Program-made: the position numbers and the translations under genes
The notes under the pieces: model-generated
Told to the model about the DNA's origin: nothing
Databases searched by the model: none
Seen by the model: only the letters and a program-made list of their open reading frames with translations
Assembly (NCBI GenBank): GCA_049509915.1
Contig: JBEKZL010000019.1
Location: forward strand, 1-64,000
Source: JBEKYD01 sp049509915
GTDB lineage: Bacteria > Acidobacteriota > Terriglobia > Bryobacterales > Bryobacteraceae
Direction of reading: 5' to 3'
DNA: 64,000 bases
Shown here: positions 1 through 7,928 of the stretch, piece after piece
How the letters are laid out: every line of letters starts with the position of its first letter
Numbering within the stretch: position 1 is the stretch's first letter

Positions 1-227
1 CGAAAGGCGATACGGATGTAATCCCGCAACGACAGGCCGGTGCAGCGGACCATGGCGCCATCCACATGGATGCCGAAGTTGATCTGTCCGGGAGCCGGCG
101 GCGGAGCCGGTTTGATCGAGGCTACCTCAAACTCCAGGCGGGGGGATGCGGGCCCAGGCGCCGCGCTTTGCCCAAATGCCGCCACTGCGACAAGACCCAA
201 GCCAAGCACTTTCCAAACGAAGCTCAT
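1..227 (-). CDS. TIGR03435-family secreted protein, N-terminal part only
   Basis: Only the first ~75 residues are in the window; the gene runs off the left edge. From the ATG at 227 the protein opens with a short basic n-region and a hydrophobic stretch (WKVLGLGLVAVAAFGQS), i.e. a signal peptide, and then has FEVASIKP, the hallmark opening of the soil-associated TIGR03435 family common in Solibacter-type acidobacteria. Family function is unknown; these proteins are exported and often numerous per genome. An in-frame ATG at 254 would add nine residues ahead of the signal peptide; I prefer 227 because it gives a conventional signal peptide, but neither start has a convincing ribosome site. It is divergent from the zinc-finger gene at 331, and the two share a short intergenic region containing a palindrome. 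Confidence 0.8.
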   Translation of the reverse strand, partial: MSFVWKVLGLGLVAVAAFGQSAAPGPASPRLEFEVASIKPAPPPAPGQINFGIHVDGAMVRCTGLSLRDYIRIAF

Positions 228-306
228 ATGTCGGTATACGTCCCGGCTCTGCATTAAGATCCGTTAAAATTGGCGCCGCAGGGAGCGAAAGCGCTTGCAA
301 TTATCT

Positions 307-327
307 TCTATTTCTGACAGAAATAGA
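307..327. promoter_or_regulatory. Perfect 21-bp inverted repeat just before a start codon
   Basis: Arms TCTATTTCTG and CAGAAATAGA are exact reverse complements around a single central A. The right arm ends three bases before the GTG at 331, in the short divergent spacer between the TIGR03435 gene and the zinc-finger gene. It could be an operator for a dimeric repressor, or an RNA hairpin that hides the ribosome site. The symmetry is seen directly; the role is inference. Confidence 0.6.
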
Positions 328-330
328 GAT

Positions 331-612
331 GTGAGAAGTGATCGACGCTGCAAGTTTGCATCCGGCGAGAAGGTGGAAGCCTACTTGGCCGGCAAACTTT
401 CAGAGGCGGAAACAAACAACTTTGAGGATCACTATATTCTCTGCGCGGAATGCACCGACCTGCTGGAATCGACCGATCTTTTCATCCGTTCGGTGCGTGC
501 GGCCGGCGAGATCCTCGAAGGCTCCGCGCCCTGCCGCCCGCGGCCCCAACGCGCCGATGGCGCCTCGAGATCGCCCGGGAGCGCCCGGCTAGGAATGCGC
601 TCCACCAAGTGA
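331..612 (+). CDS. Small zinc-finger (anti-sigma factor-like) protein
   Basis: A 93-residue protein from GTG 331. Residues 14-45 match the anti-sigma zinc-finger pattern: a helix (EKVEAYLAGKLSEAE) followed by H34-x3-C38-x2-C41 in DHYILCAEC, as in zf-HC2/ZAS domains that bind an ECF sigma factor. There is no membrane segment; the tail is Arg/Pro-rich and low in complexity, so it would be a soluble anti-sigma-like protein. No sigma factor gene lies beside it, so the partner is unknown. An upstream in-frame TTG at 295 would add 12 residues but would place the palindrome at 307-327 inside the gene; GTG 331 is preferred. The last ~35 residues look poorly constrained. Confidence 0.6.
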   Translation: MRSDRRCKFASGEKVEAYLAGKLSEAETNNFEDHYILCAECTDLLESTDLFIRSVRAAGEILEGSAPCRPRPQRADGASRSPGSARLGMRSTK

Positions 613-1132
613 AGCTATCAGCGCCGGGTGGGGAAACGCGGACCGCGGGCCGCCTCTCCCGAAGCGCAACGGCCTAATTGCGGCCACGCGCCATGATTTT
701 CGCCCGAAAAGTTAGCATTAACCGGTTGCCTCGGTCGCTGCGTGTTCCGTCTCAAGTCAAGCACTTCGTAAGAGTCTCGCCAGCGAGCGTGGCGTGGCCC
801 GCGCCGCCACCTTGGTACTCTTAGGTTCATTACCTAAGTCCTAAGGCTCCGGCGGAAGCCGTATCTCGGATACTGATTATCCAGTTTGCCGGCGCCCCTA
901 GGGAAATAGCTAAATCGTTTTGCGCTCACGTGCAGTGCGTCACAATTACCGCGATTATTGCAGCGGTTTCTGTTGACTTAGTTTGTCCCTAACTCTTAAA
1001 ATCGCTACCAAGCTTCGATGTTTGATTCCGCACCGGAGGGTGGTACCTGTTACCCCAGTGGTACGCCGCATTCTTGTTGGCCGTAAACGGCCGATGCTAT
1101 TCTCAAGTCGAAATTGACAGGAAGACCAAGAG
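613..1132. promoter_or_regulatory. 520-bp regulatory gap ahead of the polysaccharide operon
   Basis: No gene is supported here. It holds a series of short hairpins at 820-873 (CTTAGGT/ACCTAAG with 5-base loop at 820-838; CGGC-GGAA-GCCG at 850-861; GTATC-TCG-GATAC at 861-873) and then a sigma70-like promoter: TTGACT at 973-978, an 18-base spacer, TAAAAT at 997-1002. The hairpins lie upstream of that promoter, so they would act as DNA (protein-binding sites) unless another promoter lies further upstream. Confidence 0.45.
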
Positions 1133-1717
1133 ATGAACTCTTTTGCCACGGCGGGAAGCGCGGCCAGCATGGTGATCGGCTCCGATCTGCGCGTGGAGAA
1201 ATCGAGCTTAGGCTGGCGTCAACTGGGTCTTAGCGCGGCCGGCCGCCTGAAAGGGAAGCGCATCGATGAGTTATTTCCCGCGGCCGATATTCGAGCCAAG
1301 GCGCTCGACGTGTTGGCTTCCGGACAGCCGCTCGAAAACGTGCTACTTGTAGTGGCGGAGACAGACGGAACCCGCTACCTGACCGCGTCTCTGACGCCGG
1401 CGGCGGCGGATGGACCGAAGCCAAGGAAGATATTGCTACGGGCGTGCGAGTTAGCCGGTGAGTTGTTGGTGGATGAAGATTCCGGAGAGATTCTGGAAAT
1501 CAACGACGCCGCCGCGGAGGTTTTGGGGGGCACACGAGAACAATGGATAGGGCGCGCGGTTTGGGAATCGGGGATTCTGAACGACGCCGGAAATCGGCGT
1601 GTCAATCTGGCGGCATTAGCGCGGAAGCGTGCAATGCATTTGGGACGGTTTTGGCTGTCTGCGGCGCGGGGGCAACAGGTCGAGATCGAAGGGGCTCTGG
1701 TGTCGGCCGAGGGGTAA
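1133..1717 (+). CDS. PAS-domain protein (possible sensor for the polysaccharide operon)
   Basis: A 194-residue soluble protein. Residues ~105-165 form a recognisable PAS fold: GELLVDEDSGEILEINDAAAEVLGG followed at a short distance by EQWIGRAVWE, the usual 'what the signal is, what it becomes, how it is filed' pattern. Residues 10-95 look like a second, more diverged PAS repeat (IDELFP, then a strand and EDGTRY-like turn). No kinase, cyclase or DNA-binding domain is attached, so it would have to work through a partner. It is the first gene after the promoter at 973-1002, with AGGAAG as ribosome site, and precedes the Wza-like gene by ~110 bp. A regulatory role in polysaccharide production is inferred from position only. 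Confidence 0.6.
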   Translation: MNSFATAGSAASMVIGSDLRVEKSSLGWRQLGLSAAGRLKGKRIDELFPAADIRAKALDVLASGQPLENVLLVVAETDGTRYLTASLTPAAADGPKPRKILLRACELAGELLVDEDSGEILEINDAAAEVLGGTREQWIGRAVWESGILNDAGNRRVNLAALARKRAMHLGRFWLSAARGQQVEIEGALVSAEG

Positions 1718-1830
1718 GTGCACTTAGTGTAAGGAACTGCTGAGAAGCTGCCTCAGGGCGGCGATTCACTCCCGACAAGTCAGTGATCGAACGAAGGGTC
1801 GTGAGGGGCCCGTATGGCGGAAGCCTGCCC

Positions 1831-2790
1831 ATGAAGAGAACTAAGATAATCCGGATCGAATGGTTGTTGGCCGCGGCCTGGGCGGCAGCGCTGGCGGCAC
1901 AAGCGCCGCAGCCCGGTAATCCCCCGACGGGTTACATACTGGGACCGAACGATCAGATAGTGGTTCACGCGCTGTTGGTGCCGGAGATTCCCGAAAAACC
2001 CATTCGGATCGAGTCCGACGGCTCGTTGAATCTTCCCTTGGTGGGCCGCGTGGACGCCGGCGGTCTGACGGCGCGTCAACTGGAGACGGCCATTGCCGCG
2101 CGCCTCGGCGTTTTTGTCGAGCACCCGCAGGTTTCCATCGACGTCGCCGAGCAAGGCAGCCAGCCGGTTTCCGTTCTAGGAGCGGTGAAGAATCCCGGCG
2201 TGCATCAACTGCGCGGGCCCAAGTCGCTGGTGGAAGTGCTCTCTATCGCCGGTGGCGTGGAGCAGGACGCGGGGTACATCGTGCGCATCGAACGCCACAC
2301 GGACCGGGGGGCGCTGCCGCTGGCGGGCGCGACCGTGGATCCAACCGGCCAGTTCAGCGTGGCGGAAGTGAACCTGGAAGACGTTATGGGTGGCAAACAC
2401 GCGGCTGGCGCGCTGGTGGTGAAACCGGACGACGTGATCACGGTGCCCCGGGCGCGCCTGGTCTACGTGATTGGCGAAGTGAAGAGATCGGGCGGATTTC
2501 CGATGCACGAAAAGCGGAATATTTCCGTGTTGCAGGCGCTCTCACTGGCCGAAGGGCTGACCCGCACGGCAGGCATGAGCGGCGCGCGCGTGTTGCGGAA
2601 CAACCCCGATACCGGCGAGCGCGAAGAAATTCCCATCAACCTCAAGAGCATTTTCGACGGCAAGAGCCCGGACCTGGCTCTGCTGCCCGAGGACATTCTG
2701 TTCGTGCCCAACAGCATGGCCAAAAGCAGCGCCCTGCGCGCGGTAGAAGCGGCCATCCAGATGGGCACCGGCGTGGTGATCTGGAAATGA
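1831..2790 (+). CDS. Polysaccharide export outer-membrane protein (Wza-like)
   Basis: A 319-residue protein from ATG 1831, chosen because it opens with a basic start and a hydrophobic signal peptide (MKRTKIIRIEWLLAAAWAAALAAQ); an upstream in-frame start at 1783 would bury that signal. Residues ~33-110 are the poly-export domain (GYILGPNDQIVV ... IRIESDGSLNLPLVGRV, EHPQVSIDV), followed by two SLBB beta-grasp units (QPVSVLGAVKNPGVHQL ~residue 111; VYVIGEVKRSGGFPM ~212). Such proteins form the periplasmic/outer-membrane channel that works with a Wzc-type tyrosine kinase. The stop overlaps the start of the Wzc-like gene (ATGA at 2787), so they are translationally coupled. No lipobox Cys is obvious, unlike E. 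coli Wza. Confidence 0.9.
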   Translation: MKRTKIIRIEWLLAAAWAAALAAQAPQPGNPPTGYILGPNDQIVVHALLVPEIPEKPIRIESDGSLNLPLVGRVDAGGLTARQLETAIAARLGVFVEHPQVSIDVAEQGSQPVSVLGAVKNPGVHQLRGPKSLVEVLSIAGGVEQDAGYIVRIERHTDRGALPLAGATVDPTGQFSVAEVNLEDVMGGKHAAGALVVKPDDVITVPRARLVYVIGEVKRSGGFPMHEKRNISVLQALSLAEGLTRTAGMSGARVLRNNPDTGEREEIPINLKSIFDGKSPDLALLPEDILFVPNSMAKSSALRAVEAAIQMGTGVVIWK

Positions 2791-5126
2791 GCCGCGAACT
2801 TACTCCCCTTCCCGGCAACGCCGCGCGCGGGCTTGACGCGCCGCAGGCGCGCATCCCGGTGGTGAACGCGACCGCGGAAAGCGCGGCGGCCACCGACGTT
2901 TTTCTGACTTTCGGCGAAGTGTTCGGCGCGCTTTGGGCGGCGAAAGGGCGGGTAACCATACTGGCAGCCGCGGGAGCGGCCGTGGCCCTCGCGGTGGCTT
3001 TCTCCCAGCCGCCGGTGTACCAGGCCAAGGCCTTGATCGAAGTCCAGGGCATCAACGAGAACTTCCTCAATCACCGCGACATCGACCCCACCGTGGAAGC
3101 GGGTTCGATCGAGATCGAATCCTACCTGCAAACGCAAATCAAAATCATCGAGACTGACAGCCTGCTGGGTAGCGTGGCCGACCGTTTGCACCTGGAACGG
3201 TCGCCGGAATTCCAGCCGCGGCCAGGGATGTCCGGACGCATCCTTGCCGCTTTCCGCCCAAGGCCGGCCGCGGAGCCGGCCAATGTGCGCCCGGCGGTGA
3301 TCGCCGCTATGGAGAAAGCCCTCACGGTCCGGCTGAGCGGCGAGACACACATCATCGAAGTAGCTTTTGAATCTTACAGCCCGCGGACGGCGGCGGCGGT
3401 GGCCAACGCCATCGCCGAGGAATACATCGCCCGCAATCTGGACAAACGTTTGAGCGCCACCGAGCACACCGCCGCGTGGTTATCCGGGCAGCTCACCGAA
3501 CTCAAGGGCAACCTGGACCAAGCCGAAGCCGGCCTGGAACGCTACGTCATGTCGCACGACCTGCTCTACACCGGCGACGAACAGAAGGACAGCGTCGCCG
3601 AGGCCCGCCTGCGGCAGCTGCAGAGCTCCTTCACCACCGCCCAGGAAGCCCGCTTCACCGAGCAATCGCACTACGAACTGGTGGCCGCGACGCCGGTGGA
3701 CAAGCTTTCCGACGCGGTCGACAGCGAGACCATGCGGGCCTATCAGGCCAAGCTCACCGAACTGCGCGAAAAATACGCCGAGGCGCGCGCCGTCTACACT
3801 CCCGAGCACTACAAAGTGAAGCAGATTCAAGGGCAGATGAACGAGGTCTCGAACGCCATCGAGCGCGAACGGCAGGCGCTGCTGAACCGGCTGAAGGGCC
3901 AGTACACGGCGTCGGTGCGCCGCGAAAAACTGATCCAGTCGGACCTGGATTCGCAAGCCGGCGTAGTGCGGGCGCAATCGGCCGGAGCGGTGGAATACAA
4001 CACTCTGAAGCGCTCGGTCGAAACCTATCGCAAGCTGTATGATTCCACTCTGGAACGAGTGAAGGAAACCGAGCTGGCCGCGGCTATCCGCGCCAACAAT
4101 GTGCAGATGGCCGAAAGCGCGAACCTGCCCATGGCTCCGGTGCGCCCCTCCAAGCCGATGTATGGGGCGGTGGGAATGTTTGCTGGGCTGGTAGCCGGGC
4201 TGGTGATGGCCATGGGCCGGGACCGGCGGCAACGCCAGTTGCGTGTACCGGGAGAAATTGCCGCGCGGCTGGGGTTGCACGAACTGGGCTCGATTCCCTC
4301 GGCGGCCATCGACCTGCCGTACTCGGTGAAGGAGGCAGCCGGAATTCGAGACCGGCTTCGCGCTTGCCGGCGGATCGAGCCTCCCCCCGGCGTGCGAGGC
4401 GAGTTCCTGCGCGATTGGCTGGAAACCGTCACCTGGCGGCAGCGGGAATCGGCCCTGGCCGAATCCTATCGCGGCGTGCTGGCCTCGCTGATGCACTCGG
4501 GAGCGGAAGCGCCACGGGTCGTGGCCGTTACCAGCGCCACGGAAGGCGAGGGCAAAACCACCACCGCCACCAACCTCGCCATCGCTCTGGCGGAATCCGG
4601 CCGCAGGGTGCTCGTGATCGACGCCGACCGGCGCCGGCCGCACCTGGACGGCATTTTTCGCGTGCCCAACCACTGGGGGTTGAGCGATTACCTGCTGGAA
4701 ACCACGCCCACCCGGCTGATGGATATCGCGCGGCTGGTGAGCGCCACCGACGTGCCCAACCTGTTTGTGCTGCCAGCGGGAACCGACCGTTCCTGCGTGC
4801 CAAACCTGGTGGATAACGCGCGCGCCGCCGATTTGCTGGCCGCGCTGGGCCAACGCTACGACACCATCGTGATCGACACGCCGCCCATGCTGGCGCTTTC
4901 CGACGCACGCGGCATCGGCCGCATGACCGACGGCGTAGTGCTGGTTGTACGCGCCGGGCACACCCCGGAGCAACTGCTGCTGGCGATGGCCGAGAAACTG
5001 GCGCTCGACGGTACCCCGGTACTGGGAGCGGTTCTGAACGACTGGAAGCCGGCGCGGGGGTCGAAGGCTTCCGATTATCAACGCGCGGAGTATTCGTACC
5101 GCGCTTCGGGTAGCTACCGGAGCTGA
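2787..5126 (+). CDS. Polysaccharide co-polymerase with C-terminal tyrosine autokinase (Wzc-like)
   Basis: A 779-residue inner-membrane protein that sets chain length and drives export with the Wza-like channel. Order seen: cytoplasmic N-terminus; TM1 ~54-72; Wzz-type periplasmic domain ~75-200; long coiled coil ~220-430 ending in the GNVR-like region (NNVQMAESANLP); TM2 ~457-474; then a BY-kinase domain with Walker A SATEGEGKTTTATN (~583-596), Walker A' VLVIDADRRRP, and Walker B TIVIDTPP (~692-699). The last 16 residues contain four tyrosines (DYQRAEYSYRASGSYRS), the usual autophosphorylated tail. Kinase and membrane parts are fused, as in proteobacterial Wzc, instead of split as in Firmicutes. 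It overlaps the Wza-like gene by 4 bp and precedes the flippase by 5 bp. Confidence 0.93.
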   Translation: MSRELTPLPGNAARGLDAPQARIPVVNATAESAAATDVFLTFGEVFGALWAAKGRVTILAAAGAAVALAVAFSQPPVYQAKALIEVQGINENFLNHRDIDPTVEAGSIEIESYLQTQIKIIETDSLLGSVADRLHLERSPEFQPRPGMSGRILAAFRPRPAAEPANVRPAVIAAMEKALTVRLSGETHIIEVAFESYSPRTAAAVANAIAEEYIARNLDKRLSATEHTAAWLSGQLTELKGNLDQAEAGLERYVMSHDLLYTGDEQKDSVAEARLRQLQSSFTTAQEARFTEQSHYELVAATPVDKLSDAVDSETMRAYQAKLTELREKYAEARAVYTPEHYKVKQIQGQMNEVSNAIERERQALLNRLKGQYTASVRREKLIQSDLDSQAGVVRAQSAGAVEYNTLKRSVETYRKLYDSTLERVKETELAAAIRANNVQMAESANLPMAPVRPSKPMYGAVGMFAGLVAGLVMAMGRDRRQRQLRVPGEIAARLGLHELGSIPSAAIDLPYSVKEAAGIRDRLRACRRIEPPPGVRGEFLRDWLETVTWRQRESALAESYRGVLASLMHSGAEAPRVVAVTSATEGEGKTTTATNLAIALAESGRRVLVIDADRRRPHLDGIFRVPNHWGLSDYLLETTPTRLMDIARLVSATDVPNLFVLPAGTDRSCVPNLVDNARAADLLAALGQRYDTIVIDTPPMLALSDARGIGRMTDGVVLVVRAGHTPEQLLLAMAEKLALDGTPVLGAVLNDWKPARGSKASDYQRAEYSYRASGSYRS

Positions 5127-5131
5127 GACCG

Positions 5132-6538
5132 ATGGCCGCAACTTCCGTCCCCGCGCCCGTCTGCCGCCCGCTTTCCTGGCAGTGGAACCTCGTCTGGACC
5201 TCGCTTGGAACCGCCGTTTATGCGGCCTGCAATTGGGCCATGCTGAGCGCGATCGCCAAACTGGGTACGCCCGAGATGGTGGGCGAATTCGCGCTCGGTC
5301 TGGCGGTGACGGCGCCGGTGCTGCTGCTGGCGCAAATGAATCTGCGGGCGGTGCTGGCCACCGATACCAAGGACGAGTACAGCTTTCGCGATTACCGGGC
5401 GTTGCGGTTGAACGCCACTTTGGCGGGCATTCTGGTCATCGCCGCCATCGCCTGGGCCGGTTACGGTTCGAAGACCGCGGCGGTGGTGATGGCGGTGGGG
5501 TTGGCGCAGGCCATCGAAGGGGTGAGCGACATTTACTACGGTCTGATGCAACAGCACGAGCGGATGGACCGGATCACTATTTCGCAGCTTTGGAGGGGGC
5601 CGGCGGGATTGGTGGCGATGGCGGTGGGCGTGGGCCTGACCGGGTCGGTGCTGTGGGGCGCGGTGGCGCTGGTGGCGGTGCGCCTGGCCGTGCTGGCGAT
5701 CTACGACGCCGGCGCTGGCACGCGCGATTTTCTGCTGAAAGACGGCGCGCAGTCGCACTTGTGGGCCAGACTTTTGTGGGGCAGGTGGTTCAACCTGCGG
5801 ACCGATTGTCAATCGGTTCAGCCGGGCGAAGCCCGGCCGTCTGGCCACCGCGGTCCAGTCCAGCCTTCCTATTGGCGCCAGCGCGCCTCGCGGCAGTTTT
5901 CCATCTTCTGGCTGGCGGCGCCGCTCAGTAGCGTGATGCTGTTGAATTCGCTTTCCACCAACATGCCGCGCTATTTCATCGAGCACCACAGCGGCACGCG
6001 CGAACTGGGCCTGTTTTCCGCGGCGGCTTCGCTGGTGGCCGTGGGCAACACCCTCATCAACGCCCTCGGTCAGGCGGTAACGCCCAGGCTGGCCAAGATG
6101 TTCGCCTGGGAGGGCGCGGCGAGGTTCGAGGCCTTCAGCGGCCGGCTGGCGGCCTTCGCGGCCGCATTGGGATTGTGCGCTATCGGTTGCTCGGTGGTGC
6201 TGGGGCGCTGGGTACTGACGCTGATGTTTCGTCCCGAGTACGCGGCCCAGGCCGGGCTGCTAACCAGCCTAATGGTGGCCGGCGCCATCGGCTACGTGGC
6301 TACGCTATTGGGCTACGCCGTGACGGCGGCGCGCTCTTTCAGGCCGCAGTTGCCGGTTTTCGTGGTAGTGACGCTGGTGACGCTGGTGGGTTGCGCGGTT
6401 TGGATTCCGGCGCGAGGGTTGGCTGGCGCCGCCATCGCCACCGGCGTCTCCTCGGCGGTGCAACTGGGCGGGCTCGGTTATCTGGTCTGGCGCGTGATCC
6501 GGCAGGCGCGGCGAGCGGAGGCCGAAACCCATGCGTAG
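5132..6538 (+). CDS. Oligosaccharide flippase family protein (Wzx-like) with in-frame repeat insert
   Basis: A 468-residue multi-spanning membrane protein with the hydrophobic periodicity of the MATE/MVF-fold polysaccharide flippases that move undecaprenyl-linked repeat units across the inner membrane. Start ATG 5132 lies 5 bp after the kinase stop. Between about residues 215 and 246 there is a hydrophilic, Arg/Pro-rich stretch (NLRTDCQSVQPGEARPSGH) that does not look like flippase sequence; it is encoded by three consecutive perfect hairpins (5781-5837) and looks like a dispersed repeat that inserted in frame in the loop between the two halves of the protein. The reading frame is intact on both sides, so the protein may still function. 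Confidence 0.85.
   Translation: MAATSVPAPVCRPLSWQWNLVWTSLGTAVYAACNWAMLSAIAKLGTPEMVGEFALGLAVTAPVLLLAQMNLRAVLATDTKDEYSFRDYRALRLNATLAGILVIAAIAWAGYGSKTAAVVMAVGLAQAIEGVSDIYYGLMQQHERMDRITISQLWRGPAGLVAMAVGVGLTGSVLWGAVALVAVRLAVLAIYDAGAGTRDFLLKDGAQSHLWARLLWGRWFNLRTDCQSVQPGEARPSGHRGPVQPSYWRQRASRQFSIFWLAAPLSSVMLLNSLSTNMPRYFIEHHSGTRELGLFSAAASLVAVGNTLINALGQAVTPRLAKMFAWEGAARFEAFSGRLAAFAAALGLCAIGCSVVLGRWVLTLMFRPEYAAQAGLLTSLMVAGAIGYVATLLGYAVTAARSFRPQLPVFVVVTLVTLVGCAVWIPARGLAGAAIATGVSSAVQLGGLGYLVWRVIRQARRAEAETHA
5776..5860. repeat. Three-hairpin dispersed repeat inside the flippase gene
   Basis: Contains GCAGGT-GGTTCA-ACCTGC (5781-5798), ACCGATT-GTC-AATCGGT (5801-5817) and GCCGGGC-GAA-GCCCGGC (5821-5837) back to back. 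A related copy is at 16696-16745. Outer boundaries are approximate. Confidence 0.7.
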
Positions 6539-6601
6539 CGCCTCGGCAGCCTCCAGGCCGGCTTGTCCGATGTGGCAAGCGCCTGATTGTTCGGGGCAAG
6601 A

Positions 6602-6637
6602 GCGGGTCCAGGGGGACCCGCGCGGACCAGGGGGTCC
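6602..6637. repeat. Double-hairpin repeat between flippase and ligase genes
   Basis: Two adjacent hairpins with the same AGGG loop: GCGGGTCC-AGGG-GGACCCGC (6602-6621) and GGACC-AGGG-GGTCC (6624-6637). It fills much of the 154-bp gap between 6538 and 6693 and resembles a REP-type element. It could also slow transcription or stabilise mRNA ends within the operon. Confidence 0.55.
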
Positions 6638-6692
6638 ACCCCACCATTTACGCCGAGTCCCGGCCTTCACGAAAACTCAGCAGCAGGCACTG

Positions 6693-7928
6693 ATGCCCGC
6701 GTCCCGAGATCTCAGTGCCGCCGGCCGCGTTGCCTACGCATTCCTCTGGCTCTTCGTGCTCTCGTTTCCGGCCGAGAAGGCGTTCGAGATTCCCGGCCTG
6801 GGAACGGTATCGCGCCTGTTCGGCCTGATGGCGCTCGGAGCGGGAATGTTGGCGGCCATAGCCGACCGGCGGTTGCGGCCGCTCAGCCGGACCCACGCCG
6901 CCCTAGCGGTGTTCGTGCTTTGGGCGACCGTGACCGTACGCTGGAGCCTGGCCCCGGACGATACCGCGGTCAAGGTCCAGACCTACCTGCAATTGCTCGG
7001 GATGGCATGGCTGGTGTGGGAGTTCTGCCCTACCGAGGCGCGCATCGCCGGTATCATGCGGGCCTACGTTTTCGGCACCTTCTACGCGGATTACGACACG
7101 GTTCATCGCTGGCTTGGCGCCCATGCGACCTACTACCAGCGCTATGCCACGGCGGGCTTCGATCCGAACGATCTGGCGCTGACGCTGGCGCTCAGCCTTC
7201 CGCTTTCGTTCTACCTGGCGCGGCGCGCCAGCCGTTCCCGTGCGTGGATCTATTGGCTGCAGATGGCCCTGGCGTTTCTGACCATTCTGCTTTCCGCCTC
7301 GCGAACGGGTTTTCTTACCGCTTGTCTGGCGGGGACAATCGTGCCTCTCGGAGCGCGGTACATGAGCCGGACCGAGCGCCGGCTGATCGCTTTGGGCCTC
7401 GCCGCGGCGGTGACCGGCGCCCTGGCGGTGATCCCGGCAACCAGTTGGAAACGGCTTTCCACCATCGGCGCGGAAGTATCTTCGGGATCGCTCAACAGCC
7501 GCACGCTGATCTGGAACGCGGGGTGGCAGGAGTTTCGCGAACGGCCGCTGGCCGGCGCTGGCGCGGGTGCGTATCCGCGCGCCGTGGAGCCGGTGATGGG
7601 TTGGCCCACCTGGTGGCGGATCGTGGCGCACAACACCTTTTTTTCGGTGCTGGTGGAAACCGGGATCGTCGGGTTCGCCCTGTTTGCCACCGTACTGGGG
7701 ATGCTGGTGGCGGCGGTAAAGCGCATGGCGGGCTTGGACCGGCTGCTTTGGTCGGTGATGCTGGCGGTCTGGACGGTGGGAGTCAACACGCTGAGCTGGG
7801 AAATCCGCAAGCCGACCTGGCTGCTGTTCGCGCTGGTGCTGGGAACGGCGCGGCTGACCGCGGCCAAGGCGGCAAACGCCGGCCCGCTGGGGCGGTATTC
7901 CGCCGCGCCCGAGGTGGTGCTGCCGTGA
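6693..7928 (+). CDS. O-antigen ligase/polymerase family membrane protein (Wzy/WaaL-like)
   Basis: A 411-residue protein from ATG 6693 with about ten hydrophobic segments and the characteristic large periplasmic loop: SASRTGFLTACLAG before it, then a segment containing SLNSRTLIWNAGWQEFRERPLAGAGAGAYP, which matches the conserved 'R...W..a...f...P..G.G.g.f' signature of the Wzy_C/O-antigen ligase family, and AHNTFFSVLVETGIVGF after it. It probably polymerises the repeat units or transfers the chain to an acceptor; the two roles cannot be told apart from sequence alone. A frame open upstream to 6531 runs through the double-hairpin repeat and is not credible as coding. The stop overlaps the next gene (GTGA at 7925). 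Confidence 0.85.
   Translation: MPASRDLSAAGRVAYAFLWLFVLSFPAEKAFEIPGLGTVSRLFGLMALGAGMLAAIADRRLRPLSRTHAALAVFVLWATVTVRWSLAPDDTAVKVQTYLQLLGMAWLVWEFCPTEARIAGIMRAYVFGTFYADYDTVHRWLGAHATYYQRYATAGFDPNDLALTLALSLPLSFYLARRASRSRAWIYWLQMALAFLTILLSASRTGFLTACLAGTIVPLGARYMSRTERRLIALGLAAAVTGALAVIPATSWKRLSTIGAEVSSGSLNSRTLIWNAGWQEFRERPLAGAGAGAYPRAVEPVMGWPTWWRIVAHNTFFSVLVETGIVGFALFATVLGMLVAAVKRMAGLDRLLWSVMLAVWTVGVNTLSWEIRKPTWLLFALVLGTARLTAAKAANAGPLGRYSAAPEVVLP

Noticed and set aside
613..972. c-di-GMP or other known riboswitch in the leader of the polysaccharide operon
   Set aside because: The hairpins do not contain the conserved bases of GEMM-type aptamers, and they lie upstream of the likely promoter.
3480..5141. 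553-codon minus-strand frame under the Wzc-like gene
   Set aside because: It is antisense to a gene with intact Walker motifs and has no recognisable protein features.
6587..7924. Upstream extension of the first GT4 frame, giving an 835-codon fusion
   Set aside because: The first ~445 codons are the shifted frame of the ligase gene; GTG 7925 with a 4-bp overlap is the sensible start.
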